Shown here in pieces: positions 46,670-55,563 of a stretch of 61,311 nt of DNA; within the stretch, counting starts at the first letter, position 1; each line of letters starts with the position of its first letter. The stretch covers positions 1-61,311 of the forward strand of contig NZ_BMWZ01000012.1 of assembly GCF_014651495.1 (NCBI RefSeq). Reading direction: 5' to 3'. The position numbers were made by a program, and so were the translations under genes. The notes under the pieces were generated by a model, which saw only the letters and a program-made list of their open reading frames with translations, was not told where the DNA came from and ran no database searches. The DNA is from Algibacter mikhailovii (GTDB lineage Bacteria; Bacteroidota; Bacteroidia; Flavobacteriales; Flavobacteriaceae).

Positions 46670-47536
46670 TCAAAAGGTTCTTATCTTCACTAAACAATCC
46701 AATAAAGAATCTCTCCAATAGGGTATTTTTAAGCCATAAGTCTCAATTATTGCCTTATTATTAAGTACAGAATAAAAGGGTCTTTTGGCTGGGGTGGGGT
46801 ATTGGCTACTTTCAATGGGGGTTACCTTTACTACCATATTTTCTAAAGCAAAAATAGTCTTGGCAAAATCATACCAACTACACACACCTTTGTTCGAGTA
46901 GTGCAATATTTTAACCGCTTCATTATTGATGTTCGGTAAAATTGTTAAAATGGCTTGAGCTAAATCGGCCGCATAGGTTGGGGTGCCAACTTGGTCGGCC
47001 ACAACACTTAATGCATCACGTTCTTTACCTAAGCGCAGCATGGTTTTTACAAAATTGTTACCAAAACTGGAATAAACCCATGAGGTTCTTATAATTAGGG
47101 TGTTTGCTGGATTTATGTGTTGTATGGCCTGTTCTCCTGCCAGCTTGGTCCTACCATAAACGCTTTGTGGGTTTGGGGTATCGGTTTCAATATAAGGTTT
47201 ATGGTTTGTCCCATCAAACACATAGTCTGTGGATACATGTATTAGTGTTATGCCATGTACTTTGGCCAGTTGAGCAAAATTTTTAACGGCTAAATGATTA
47301 ATGGCATTGGCTATGTCCTCTTGGGTTTCAGCTTTGTCTACAGCGGTATAGGCTGCACAGTTTATAATGACCTGTATTTGATTCTCTGTAATAAAATCAG
47401 CCACAGCTTCATGGTTGCAAATATCTAAATCATAAACATCGGTAAAAATAAAATTGTACTGGGCATAGTGGGATGCTAATGCCTTGAGTTCTGATCCTAA
47501 TTGGCCGTTGGAACCTGTGATTAGTACGTTGGTCAT
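46670..47536 (-). CDS. rmlD: dTDP-4-dehydrorhamnose reductase
   Basis: A 288-residue SDR that makes dTDP-L-rhamnose in the last step of the pathway. The NAD(P) motif is ITGSNGQLGSEL, followed by INCAAYTAVDKAE, STDYVFDG, and the catalytic YGRTKLAGE with Tyr and Lys. RTSWVYSSFGNNFVKTM and the late PAKRPFYSVLNN are standard. It follows rmlC after 109 bases that hold a fragment of dispersed repeat. A decayed second copy lies 1.7 kb downstream. Confidence 0.95.
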   Translation of the reverse strand: MTNVLITGSNGQLGSELKALASHYAQYNFIFTDVYDLDICNHEAVADFITENQIQVIINCAAYTAVDKAETQEDIANAINHLAVKNFAQLAKVHGITLIHVSTDYVFDGTNHKPYIETDTPNPQSVYGRTKLAGEQAIQHINPANTLIIRTSWVYSSFGNNFVKTMLRLGKERDALSVVADQVGTPTYAADLAQAILTILPNINNEAVKILHYSNKGVCSWYDFAKTIFALENMVVKVTPIESSQYPTPAKRPFYSVLNNKAIIETYGLKIPYWRDSLLDCLVKIRTF

Positions 47537-47645
47537 GAATTAATATTGTGGTTTGTAGTCATTTGGTTGAACTTAGAGACCGGGTATTTTTTGTACTTTA
47601 AATGATAGAGTTTACCGCAGTCGTTCCTCCTTCGCAATGATGATA

Positions 47646-48218
47646 TTATTTATATGGATCTGTACCAAAATCAAAAACTTCAGCTTGTTCAAATAATGGT
47701 TGTTTTAAATCTTTTGGAGATAGTTGTACATGGGATTTGTCAATTTTCCAATCAATGCCTAGTGCTGTATCGTCAAAGGCGATGCCGCGATCATATTCGG
47801 GGTTATATCTATTATCGACTTTGTAAAGAAAAATTGCTTCTTCACTGAGCACCACAAAGCCATGTGCAAAGCCCCTGGGTACTAGCAATTGTTTTTTATT
47901 AGTTTCAGATAATTCAATTGCCACATGTTTTCCAAATGTTGGTGACCCTTTGCGTATATCAACGGCCACATCTAGGACCCTGCCTTTAATAACACGTACT
48001 AATTTGGTTTGTGCAAATGGTGGCAACTGGTAATGCAATCCTCTTAAAACACCAGAACCAGATTTAGATTCATTGTCTTGACAAAAGTTTATATTATAAC
48101 CTAAAAACTCATCTAGGGCCTGCTGTTTAAAAGTTTCAGAAAAATAACCACGGTCATCGCCAAAAACTTGCGGTTGACACAAAATAACTTCGGGTATGTC
48201 TAAACGTTTAAAATTCAT
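47646..48218 (-). CDS. rmlC: dTDP-4-dehydrorhamnose 3,5-epimerase
   Basis: A 190-residue cupin-fold epimerase. [16 protein letters not shown] is the N-terminal signature. [19 protein letters not shown] carries the catalytic His, and [27 protein letters not shown] and the later LSPKD complete the family pattern. It overlaps the rmlA end by 11 bases. Confidence 0.96.
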   Translation of the reverse strand: MNFKRLDIPEVILCQPQVFGDDRGYFSETFKQQALDEFLGYNINFCQDNESKSGSGVLRGLHYQLPPFAQTKLVRVIKGRVLDVAVDIRKGSPTFGKHVAIELSETNKKQLLVPRGFAHGFVVLSEEAIFLYKVDNRYNPEYDRGIAFDDTALGIDWKIDKSHVQLSPKDLKQPLFEQAEVFDFGTDPYK

Positions 48219-49098
48219 GATCTATTTCTTCTGCACGTTGTAATAAATATTGCCCGTAAGCATTTTTTTTGAGCGGCTCTGCCAGGCTAATGAGCTGCTC
48301 TTTGGTAATATAGCCCATTTTGAAAGCGATGACTTCCAAGCAGGCCACTTTGAGCCCTTGTCTATTTTCGATGGTCCTGATATAATTGGACGCCTCCATT
48401 AATGAATCATGAGTACCTGTATCGAGCCAAGCATAACCCCGGCCCATTTGTTCTACTTTGAGAAGCCCTTTTTTTAAATAGTGTTGATTGACTGTGGTAA
48501 TTTCTAATTCACCACGTTGGCTAGGTTTTATGTTTTTGGCAATGTCTACCACCGAATTAGGGTAGAAGTAAAGGCCTACAACCGCGTAATGGCTTTTTGG
48601 TTTTAAGGGTTTTTCTTCAATGTCCAAGGCCTTTCCTGTGCTATCAAAGTTAACAACACCATAGCGTTGGGGATCATTCACGTAATAACCAAAAACCGTA
48701 GCATGGCCATCATGTTTTACATTTTGAATGGATTTGGCCAATAAATCTGTAAACCCATGACCGTAAAATATATTGTCACCCAGAACTAAACAGACATCAT
48801 CATCACCAATAAATGCTTCACCGAGAATAAACGCCTGGGCCAAACCATCTGGCGAGGGCTGGGCTTTATAAACTAATTGAATGCCCAATTCTTTACCATC
48901 ACCCAGTAAGCGTTCAAAATTAGGCAAGTCGGTAGGTGTTGAAATGATTAATATCTCCTTAATACCTGCCAACATCAATACTGATAAAGGGTAATATATC
49001 ATGGGCTTATCATAAATAGGCAAGAGTTGTTTTGACGTCCCTTTTGTGATGGGATACAACCTCGTTCCTGAACCTCCTGCTAATACAATACCTTTCAT
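48208..49098 (-). CDS. rmlA: Glucose-1-phosphate thymidylyltransferase
   Basis: A 296-residue nucleotidyltransferase that makes dTDP-glucose. The signature [20 protein letters not shown] opens the protein, [12 protein letters not shown] provides the metal Asp, and [16 protein letters not shown] is the allosteric/dimer segment. The length is normal. It starts two bases after the rmlB stop. Confidence 0.96.
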   Translation of the reverse strand: MKGIVLAGGSGTRLYPITKGTSKQLLPIYDKPMIYYPLSVLMLAGIKEILIISTPTDLPNFERLLGDGKELGIQLVYKAQPSPDGLAQAFILGEAFIGDDDVCLVLGDNIFYGHGFTDLLAKSIQNVKHDGHATVFGYYVNDPQRYGVVNFDSTGKALDIEEKPLKPKSHYAVVGLYFYPNSVVDIAKNIKPSQRGELEITTVNQHYLKKGLLKVEQMGRGYAWLDTGTHDSLMEASNYIRTIENRQGLKVACLEVIAFKMGYITKEQLISLAEPLKKNAYGQYLLQRAEEIDHEF

Positions 49099-49100
49099 CT

Positions 49101-50147
49101 CTATTTATATTGGGATTTATAATAATTTTGGTAGCTGCCGGAAGTCACATTTTCGAGCCATTCGGTATGGCTTAAATACCAATCAATAGCAATGGACAAG
49201 CCTTCTTCAAAGGTGACACTTGGCTGCCATCCCAGTTCTGTATTTATTTTAGAGGCATCTATAGCATACCGTAAATCATGGCCTGGACGATCTTTGACGT
49301 AGGTAATTAATTGTGCACTGCTACCTGGAGCATGGCCTAACTTTTCATCCATTTGTTGACACAGGACTTTTACCAAATCGATGTTTTTCCATTCATTAAA
49401 GCCACCAATATTGTAGGTTTCAGAAGGCCGCCCTTTATGAAATACCAAATCAATGGCTATAGCATGATCAATGACATACAACCAATCTCGTGTATAATTG
49501 CCATCACCATATACGGGCAATGCTTTTTTATTTAAAATATTGTTGATAAACAAAGGAATTAGTTTCTCAGGAAATTGATGCTGCCCATAATTATTAGAGC
49601 AATTGCTTATCACATAAGGTAAACCGTAGGTTTCGCCATAGGCTCTTACAAAATGATCTGAACTGGCTTTAGAAGCCGAGTATGGGGAGTTAGGGTCATA
49701 GGCCGTGGTTTCTTCAAATAAGCCCGTGGCGCCTAGTGTACCGTAAACTTCGTCTGTACTGATGTGATAGAAACGTTTGTTTTCATAATGATTATGCCAA
49801 AGACTTCTAAAAGCATTGAGCAAAATCATAGTCCCCAAAATATTGGTTTTGGCAAAGGCTAAGGGATCAGATATGGATCGGTCTACATGAGACTCTGCAG
49901 CCAAATGAATCACTCCATCAAACTGATATTGTTTAAATATGGTATTTATATAAGATTCATCAGTGATATCACCATGTAAAAAGGTGTAATTTTCCCTAGA
50001 CTCGATATCTTTTAGATTCTCTAAATTGCCGGCATAGGTTAGGGCGTCTAAATTATAAATTTGGTATTGGGGATAGGTATTGACAAATAAGCGCACAACA
50101 TGCGAGCCAATAAATCCTGCACCTCCTGTTATTAATATGTTTTTCAT
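49101..50147 (-). CDS. rmlB: dTDP-glucose 4,6-dehydratase
   Basis: A 348-residue extended [19 protein letters not shown] binds [15 protein letters not shown] is the family signature, [10 protein letters not shown] and the catalytic [16 protein letters not shown] (Tyr, Lys) follow, and the substrate loop [17 protein letters not shown] is intact. It is the first gene of rmlBACD, which supplies dTDP-L-rhamnose to the EPS locus. I found no convincing promoter in the 480 bases upstream, apart from gene relics. Confidence 0.96.
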   Translation of the reverse strand: MKNILITGGAGFIGSHVVRLFVNTYPQYQIYNLDALTYAGNLENLKDIESRENYTFLHGDITDESYINTIFKQYQFDGVIHLAAESHVDRSISDPLAFAKTNILGTMILLNAFRSLWHNHYENKRFYHISTDEVYGTLGATGLFEETTAYDPNSPYSASKASSDHFVRAYGETYGLPYVISNCSNNYGQHQFPEKLIPLFINNILNKKALPVYGDGNYTRDWLYVIDHAIAIDLVFHKGRPSETYNIGGFNEWKNIDLVKVLCQQMDEKLGHAPGSSAQLITYVKDRPGHDLRYAIDASKINTELGWQPSVTFEEGLSIAIDWYLSHTEWLENVTSGSYQNYYKSQYK

Positions 50148-50369
50148 AAATTTGAACTAACTAGTTTCCGTTGTAAAATACAAATTTTATAGCCATTCTG
50201 CGTATTGATTGCGGTTTCCCTCGTTTTGTATTTCCTTTAACCTGTTATTAAAATATTTTAAAACTCTCTAAATTCGTTAAGAACTCATCATTTTCTTATA
50301 ATTTTTAAAATACTTGCCACATAATAGGGTGCTCATACTAAAAAAATAATGTATTAATTGAGGTATACC

Positions 50370-50465
50370 AAACCTAACCTGTATTGCTGCTGATTGGTGA
50401 TCTGGGAGGCCAAACCAAACTTACCATTAACATTGAGATTAGTACCGCATTGTCTCGAAAATCAA
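50370..50465 (-). pseudogene. Relic of an unknown gene's 3' end, copy 2
   Basis: On the - strand this reads NLNVNGKFGLASQITNQQQ and ends RLGLVYLN before a stop, a pattern of alternating residues with an aromatic end like a last barrel strand. Copy 1 is at 46573. The rest of the gap 50148-50626 shows a short inverted element but no gene. Confidence 0.35.
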
Positions 50466-50626
50466 AAATTTATACACAAACCTAAGTTGCCTGTCATGAT
50501 TAACCCATTTAGTTGGTGCCTTTACAGGGCTCCGCCGCCTGAGTCCCATAAAAGGTTCAGTACAGGGTAAAAAAAAATCACTTCAATCAGCCGCAAGCGC
50601 TGTTTAAAGTAATTTCTAGTCAGAAT

Positions 50627-50959
50627 CTAATAAACATTGGATTCTGTTGTTATTATTTCGTTTTGACCCGCTTTAATTTTGCTCATAAAAGCAGGGCTAA
50701 TATTTATAAATAAAGGTGCTTTAGGCTCCAATTGTACTTTTAATATGGCATGTAGTATGCCCAAACGATTTTTAGTGTATTTAATAACAACTGATCGAAC
50801 CATCAAAAGCCGATAAATCAAATGGAAAAACCATGAAAACAGCCTGTTTTTCAGCACGGTATACCAGGGTAGAACAAGATACAGATTAAGCACGCTTCTT
50901 TGTTTTTTGTTCGTTTTATTTGACCACTGATGTAATAGCGTATTCTTGCGTATATCCAC
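50627..50959 (-). CDS. Orphan small ORF of unknown function
   Basis: A 110-codon frame with a GTG start. A good -7 element TATATTTGC (50989-50981, - strand) lies about 20 bases upstream, which supports expression, although no TTG is at the usual distance. The product is basic and hydrophobic in its middle (LYLVLPWYTVLKNRLFSWFF), without a clear signal peptide. I do not recognise it. It may be a relic of a longer gene together with the frame at 50916-51179. Confidence 0.3.
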   Translation of the reverse strand: MDIRKNTLLHQWSNKTNKKQRSVLNLYLVLPWYTVLKNRLFSWFFHLIYRLLMVRSVVIKYTKNRLGILHAILKVQLEPKAPLFINISPAFMSKIKAGQNEIITTESNVY

Positions 50960-51179
50960 TAGAATTCTTGAAAATTTTGAGCAAATATACTACTTTCTTT
51001 TTGCTTCTTGGTTTTACAATAAAACTTTTCATTCTATGAAAATGCGCGCTTTTTCGTACCAAAAGCTGCATACGAAGAAGCTGGATGCGCTCCAAAAGTG
51101 AAAAAGGAAATCCTTTTCGAGTGTAGACAGTGTTCATGATGCTATAGGCTGACATAAATGCCATTGTTTGACATGACAC
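50916..51179 (-). CDS. Orphan ORF, possible gene fragment
   Basis: An 87-codon frame overlapping the previous ORF in another frame. It contains GFPFSLLERIQLLRMQLLVR and a basic stretch. The pattern slightly recalls the middle of some GT4 glycosyltransferases, but not enough to name it. A frameshifted remnant at the edge of the EPS locus is as likely as a real gene. Confidence 0.2.
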   Translation of the reverse strand: MSCQTMAFMSAYSIMNTVYTRKGFPFSLLERIQLLRMQLLVRKSAHFHRMKSFIVKPRSKKKVVYLLKIFKNSSGYTQEYAITSVVK

Positions 51180-51329
51180 AATTTGATTTTTTTTGCATAA
51201 AATTTAAATCCATGTTTGTCTTACGGCATGGTGGTGCACTTGATGCCGATTACTATTAATTATCTTGTAAGTCAACGGTATATTCTGAGACTCACACAAT
51301 ACATGGCACACTTTTACCTTTATGACTTC

Positions 51330-51422
51330 TTAATGGCACATCACCGTATCCAATAAGGTTAATGACATACAAGACATCACAATGGCAAATAAAATTAATA
51401 ATACGAGTTTACTTTTTTTCAT
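51330..51422 (-). CDS. Possible 30-residue signal-peptide-like small ORF
   Basis: The frame reads MKKSKLVLLILFAIVMSCMS and stops ten codons later. AGAAGG lies six bases before the ATG. It looks like a lipoprotein signal peptide with lipobox VMSC, but no mature part follows. It may be a relic. The rest of 51180-51779 holds only two inverted repeats (51497-51522 and 51630-51647). Confidence 0.2.
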   Translation of the reverse strand: MKKSKLVLLILFAIVMSCMSLTLLDTVMCH

Positions 51423-51629
51423 AATGACCTTCTATTTTTAGCTTTTTTAATTCTTAGGGGAACTAATGTGCAGGCTTAAAATATTTGGTTTATGCTATCT
51501 GCTATATAACCCGCTAGCAGATGGTGTAACAAAAATAGCAATATTTTGTCTTATGGCGAAGAGAATAGCCAAGCAATATGACATCAGTTTTATTTTTTAA
51601 GTATTTAATAAATTATAAGAAAAACCTAC

Positions 51630-51647
51630 ACAAATTTCTAAATTTGT
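51630..51647 (-). terminator. Inverted repeat downstream of the IMPase-like gene, possible weak terminator
   Basis: ACAAATTT and AAATTTGT flank a two-base centre. Read on the - strand, the stem is followed by GTAGGTTTTT. The AT-rich stem makes it a weak candidate for ending the 52670-53656 operon. Confidence 0.3.
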
Positions 51648-51779
51648 CCTGCTTTTTTGTGAGGATTTATTAAAAATACTTCCTGCTCCATGCAAACCTA
51701 AGTGTACTTTAAGTGAAATATAAAATATATAAATAGGCTATATTTGGCCTGTAGTATAGGGCTTACTACATCAAAAGAA

Positions 51780-52673
51780 TTAGAGTGGGGCCTTGAGTTT
51801 CTGATATAGCTTTTGAATCTTTTTGCTAAGACTATGCTGACTGGCATATAAAACGCCTTTACGATGCATAAAGGTAGATTCTTGGTTATTCAAATCCAGT
51901 GGAACACCATAAATGTCGGAAACAGATGCGCCAAGTTCCAAATAAATACAAGCCGTTGCCGCATAGTCCCAAAGGCTGCCGCCGCCTTCTGTGTTTTTAG
52001 GAAAAGCAAAATAGCAAGAGGGGGTGTTTTCTAGAGCATAACAAGCGTTCATCACAGCCCCTGATGATGTATTGGTATTAATACCCTGAGCAGACAGACT
52101 TATGGCTATTTTTTTTAGTGCTTTTAAAACACTTGAAAAACTGTCTAAGGCTTTGAAACTTCTATTAAAATAGAATTGTAACGGACGCTCATGCTTAGGT
52201 TCAGGAAGTTGCCAAGTTTTGTCATTTTTGTACGCGCCTTTGTTTTTAATGGCATGATATAGGGTTTGTGTGACAGGGTCATAAACAACACCTAATTGAG
52301 GTTGGCCGTTTTTGGTAACTAGGGCGATAGAAACGGCATAGCCTGGGGTAGATTCGGTAAAAGCTAATGTCCCATCCAGTGGGTCAATGCACCAAAAATA
52401 GTCTTTATGTAGGCGGTCTTTGGTGTCAGGCAGTTCCTCTGTAAGTAATCCCAAATCATACCTTGTAATACTAGGTTGGAGTAGATTTAATATGAGTTCT
52501 TGACTTTTAAAATCAACTTCAGTGACTATTTGACTGGCTTTTGTGCTTCCTGCATTTTTATTGTGAACACGAATGGATTTCTGGCTATAGTCACGTATTA
52601 AGGCACCCGCAGATTTAGCCGCTTTTATGGCTAACCTACACAAGGTTTCTAGGTCATGCGTGTTTAATATCAA
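51780..52673 (-). CDS. Inositol-monophosphatase/CysQ-family phosphatase
   Basis: A 297-residue Mg-dependent sugar/nucleotide phosphatase. The metal-binding motifs are present: Glu in LLTEELPD, then [12 protein letters not shown], and [15 protein letters not shown] near the C-terminus. No ATG is available; the likely start is a TTG at 52673 that overlaps the TGA of the upstream kinase-like gene, so translation is probably coupled. The substrate could be PAP, inositol phosphate or a sugar phosphate. The pairing with a kinase-like gene is notable. Confidence 0.82.
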   Translation of the reverse strand: MILNTHDLETLCRLAIKAAKSAGALIRDYSQKSIRVHNKNAGSTKASQIVTEVDFKSQELILNLLQPSITRYDLGLLTEELPDTKDRLHKDYFWCIDPLDGTLAFTESTPGYAVSIALVTKNGQPQLGVVYDPVTQTLYHAIKNKGAYKNDKTWQLPEPKHERPLQFYFNRSFKALDSFSSVLKALKKIAISLSAQGINTNTSSGAVMNACYALENTPSCYFAFPKNTEGGGSLWDYAATACIYLELGASVSDIYGVPLDLNNQESTFMHRKGVLYASQHSLSKKIQKLYQKLKAPL

Positions 52674-53656
52674 AGCTTATGATTTTTAAGTTGTAATAGT
52701 ACGTGTTGTGCTATGGTTTCGCTATAACTGTTGATTTTCCAATGCCCCGGACTCCAACCCTTAATAAACCTATGAAAATCAGTCCATGCCACAGGATACA
52801 TGGCCCGCCATTCTTGCTCAATGGTTTTGGCATTCATGCTTGTGTTCTTTTTAGATAGGGCAATAGATAATTGGTTGAAATAAAAATCTAAGAGCTCCGT
52901 TTCTAGGGTTTCGCAGGCTGCTTCATCCAAGCAACTACCTATAAAGTAGGCAACATCTTTCATGCCACAACCGCCACCAACATACTGGAAATCTACAGCG
53001 GCAACTTTTAAGCCGTTTGGTGAGAAACAGAAATTGGCGAGCTTGGCGTCGCCATGTACAAAGGTTTGGTATTTGCAGCTGTTTAATTTTTGATTAATGG
53101 CTGCAGCTGCATCTTTAAGCGGTAAGTCTTCTAAAGCCTCGAGTTCATCAGGTCGGGTTTCTAAATGCCAATAGGTGCCTGTTTTCCACAAATCTTTTGG
53201 CGGTTTACCCATAAAGCATGCATGAAAATGAGCGAGCCAAGACAAGCATAATTTTAGGTCTGTAGCCGTGACGCTCGTTTTTCGCTCAGAAAAGCCAGAT
53301 GCGTCCAAATCTTCTAAAATTATTATGGCTTCAGTATCTATGCTTTCAAAATGGATACAGCTGGGTATATAACAAGATGCGTTACAAAATCCGCTATAGC
53401 TTTTATAAAATGCCAGTTCTACTTGATAGGATTTTAACTTACGTTGATGCGATGTGTTGGTATTCCAACCTCTGGGATGATTTGCAGCGAGCGGTGGCTT
53501 AATGTATTTCACAACAACGCTTTCATATGGAGCACCGGTGAGGGTAATCCTCATGATTTGACCATAGCCACTCCAAAGACTTTGTATGACCTTAGTCTTT
53601 ACAATCCCTTGGGCATGGGTAGTTTTTAAAATGATGTTTTGAATATCGGTTTCCAT
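52670..53656 (-). CDS. Aminoglycoside/choline-kinase-like phosphotransferase
   Basis: I take the ATG at 53656 (328 residues) over a TTG at 53719. The protein-kinase-like fold shows the Lys in [10 protein letters not shown], the Brenner motif [12 protein letters not shown] with catalytic Asp and Asn, and the metal Asp in [11 protein letters not shown]. These features fit the choline/ethanolamine and ecdysteroid-kinase-like groups (APH superfamily). The phosphate acceptor is unknown. It overlaps the IMPase-like gene by four bases, so a metabolite might be phosphorylated and dephosphorylated by the pair. Confidence 0.8.
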   Translation of the reverse strand: METDIQNIILKTTHAQGIVKTKVIQSLWSGYGQIMRITLTGAPYESVVVKYIKPPLAANHPRGWNTNTSHQRKLKSYQVELAFYKSYSGFCNASCYIPSCIHFESIDTEAIIILEDLDASGFSERKTSVTATDLKLCLSWLAHFHACFMGKPPKDLWKTGTYWHLETRPDELEALEDLPLKDAAAAINQKLNSCKYQTFVHGDAKLANFCFSPNGLKVAAVDFQYVGGGCGMKDVAYFIGSCLDEAACETLETELLDFYFNQLSIALSKKNTSMNAKTIEQEWRAMYPVAWTDFHRFIKGWSPGHWKINSYSETIAQHVLLQLKNHKL

Positions 53657-53810
53657 TTTAATTCTAAGCGCAGGTTTTTTCTGGTTTGTAAAGTTAAGGG
53701 GCTTATACACAACTGGCAATGCATATTAATTATTATTTAGAATGGCAGTTCAATGAATAATAGCAATGATTTGTAATGCCGATGAGTGGTAATCTACATC
53801 ACGATACTTA

Positions 53811-54110
53811 CGCCATGACGAGGGAGTCACGACCGAAGTAATCTCATCAATGGTAACTCGTTTCATGAGATAGCGTCGTGCCTCGCTATGACGATTGTAT
53901 CATGAGATTGCTTCACTGCGTTCGTAATGACGAAACCATACGTCATTACGAGGGAGTCACGACCGAAGTAATCTCATCAATGGTAGCTCCTTTCGTGAGA
54001 TAGCGTCGTGCCTCGCTATGACGATTGTATCATGAGATTGCTTCACTGTCCTCGCAATGACGAAACCATACGTCATGACGAGGAAAGCACGACTGAAGTC
54101 ATCTGGTTAA
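53811..54110. repeat. 130-bp tandem repeat of palindromic elements, family A
   Basis: Two units with period 130 bases run 53811-53940 and 53941-54070, with the start of a third to about 54110. They differ at only a few positions. Each holds AGGGAGTCACGACCGAAGTA, the opposed arm AGCGTCGTGCCTCGCTATGA, and GAGATTGCTTCACTG, the reverse of the core at 27181. They look like dispersed, stem-forming repeats that multiplied in tandem. The ORF over them is an artefact. Confidence 0.85.
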
Positions 54111-54354
54111 TGGTTAGGCCTCTCATGTTAAAGTGCTCTGCTAAACTGCTTAAAAACCAACCTGCTATAAAACAGCTTCTTTTTCATTTTGCCTTGATGC
54201 AAAACGAAACAAAAAATCAAAACGATTTATTAGGAAATTGCTACGCACCAATCGCCAATACTTTCAGGCTTTTGAAGTTTTAAGTGTCCATAAAATTCAA
54301 TCCTAATTCGGAATATATTTCATGATATAGGCGCTTTATTTCTGAAAATCGTTG

Positions 54355-54371
54355 ATTCCGACTTCGTCGGA
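54355..54371. repeat. Short perfect palindrome
   Basis: TTCCGAC-TTC-GTCGGAA forms a seven-base-pair hairpin. It lies between the repeat field and the xylose operon and has no T-run. Confidence 0.5.
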
Positions 54372-54420
54372 ACAACAAGTAAGATTAATATTTTCTGTTT
54401 TATTTCACCTAAGTATCTGC

Positions 54421-54487
54421 TCCTTGGTATTGGGAGTGACGAAACCATACGTCATTACGAGGGAGGCACGACTGAAGTAATCTTTTA
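54421..54487. repeat. Single family A palindromic repeat fragment
   Basis: The bases GACGAAACCATACGTCATTA with the following GAGGGAGGCACGACTGAAGT repeat the unit boundaries of the tandem array at 53931-53970. It ends just before the xylose promoter. Confidence 0.7.
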
Positions 54488-54532
54488 GATTATAAAATTC
54501 AATTTTAACAGTCGACTTTAAAATAAATTTAA

Positions 54533-54562
54533 TACGTTTGCATACCGGAACAGAACAGTATG
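54533..54562 (+). promoter_or_regulatory. -7 element and possible operator of the xylose operon
   Basis: TACGTTTG (54533-54540) matches TAnnTTTG, 20 bases before the regulator start; no clear TTG is found upstream. CATAC (54541-54545) and GTATG (54558-54562) form an inverted repeat around the start codon, a possible autoregulatory site. Confidence 0.4.
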
Positions 54563-55561
54563 GATGATAAGCAAGTCATATTAGGTATTAATCATAAAAG
54601 TGATACCCCAAAATATCAGCAATTGGTTAATGCCATTAATGATGCCATCAGTGAAAATGTATTGCAGCAAGGCGACGCTTTGCCATCTGTCAATACCATC
54701 TGTAAAGGATATCAGTTATCGCGTGATACGGTTTTTAAAGCGTATTCGGTTTTAAAAGATAATGGGGTTATAGAGTCGGTACCTAATAAAGGTTATTATG
54801 TGGCTAATGATACCAAGAAAGTATTGTTGGTATTAGATACGTTTAAGGCATATAAAGAAGTGGTGTACCATTCTTTTGTAAATAATTTGCCGGATAATTT
54901 TATTACCGATGTGCAGTTTCACCATTATAATATTGACAACTTTAAAACGATCTTAAACAATAGTAAGGGCAAGTACTATAAGTATGTGGTGATGACCTTT
55001 GATCATAAAGAGGTGCCTACTGTAATTGCCGATATCGATAACGATAAATTGCTTCTTGTAGATTGGAGCATTTATTCGAATAGCCAAAACAACTTTGTGT
55101 TTCAGGATTTTGGCAAGGCTTTTTATGACGCTTTAAAGGGTGCAGAAATGGCTTTTAGAAAGTATGAAAAACTCATATTTCTTTATCCTACCTACACGTT
55201 TCACTCCAAAGAAACCATCGTTTATTTTGAAAAATATTGTGCGGACTTTCAATTTGATTATGAGATTTTAACAGATCCCAAAGCCTTTCAAGTTGAAAAG
55301 AATGTTGGGTATTTAAGTACTAGCGACAGGATGTTAGGGGTGTTTTTGGAGCAATGTAGAGATTGTGGTTTAGAGCCGGGTGTTGATGTGGGATTTCTGT
55401 CCTACAATGAAACGCCCATGAAAAAATTTATCTACAAAGGAATTTCTGTCATTTCAACAGATTTTCAAGAATTAGGGACTAAGGCTGCAGCATTTGTAAC
55501 AGAAGACAAGCCCATGCAGCATTATGTACCAACCAAATTAACATTAAGAGAATCATTATAA
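54560..55561 (+). CDS. GntR-type regulator with LacI-like sugar-binding domain (xylose operon)
   Basis: A 333-residue regulator. A GntR winged helix (about 10-80) has QGDALPSVNTICKGYQLSRD and SVPNKGYYVA. The rest (about 85-333) is a periplasmic-binding-protein-like effector domain ending in HYVPTKLTLRESL, as in LacI-type proteins. This fusion resembles the AraR-type design. It starts the xylose operon, two bases before xylB, and probably senses xylose or a relative. Activation or repression cannot be told. Confidence 0.85.
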   Translation: MDDKQVILGINHKSDTPKYQQLVNAINDAISENVLQQGDALPSVNTICKGYQLSRDTVFKAYSVLKDNGVIESVPNKGYYVANDTKKVLLVLDTFKAYKEVVYHSFVNNLPDNFITDVQFHHYNIDNFKTILNNSKGKYYKYVVMTFDHKEVPTVIADIDNDKLLLVDWSIYSNSQNNFVFQDFGKAFYDALKGAEMAFRKYEKLIFLYPTYTFHSKETIVYFEKYCADFQFDYEILTDPKAFQVEKNVGYLSTSDRMLGVFLEQCRDCGLEPGVDVGFLSYNETPMKKFIYKGISVISTDFQELGTKAAAFVTEDKPMQHYVPTKLTLRESL

Positions 55562-55563
55562 GT

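Noticed and set aside
53811-54110. CRISPR array
   Set aside because: Units are 130 bases long and repeat as a whole; there are no short identical repeats with unique spacers and no cas gene nearby.
54008-54283. A 91-codon ORF over the tandem repeats
   Set aside because: Its first third is read from the palindromic repeat units and the rest has no family pattern; it overlaps no promoter or ribosome site.
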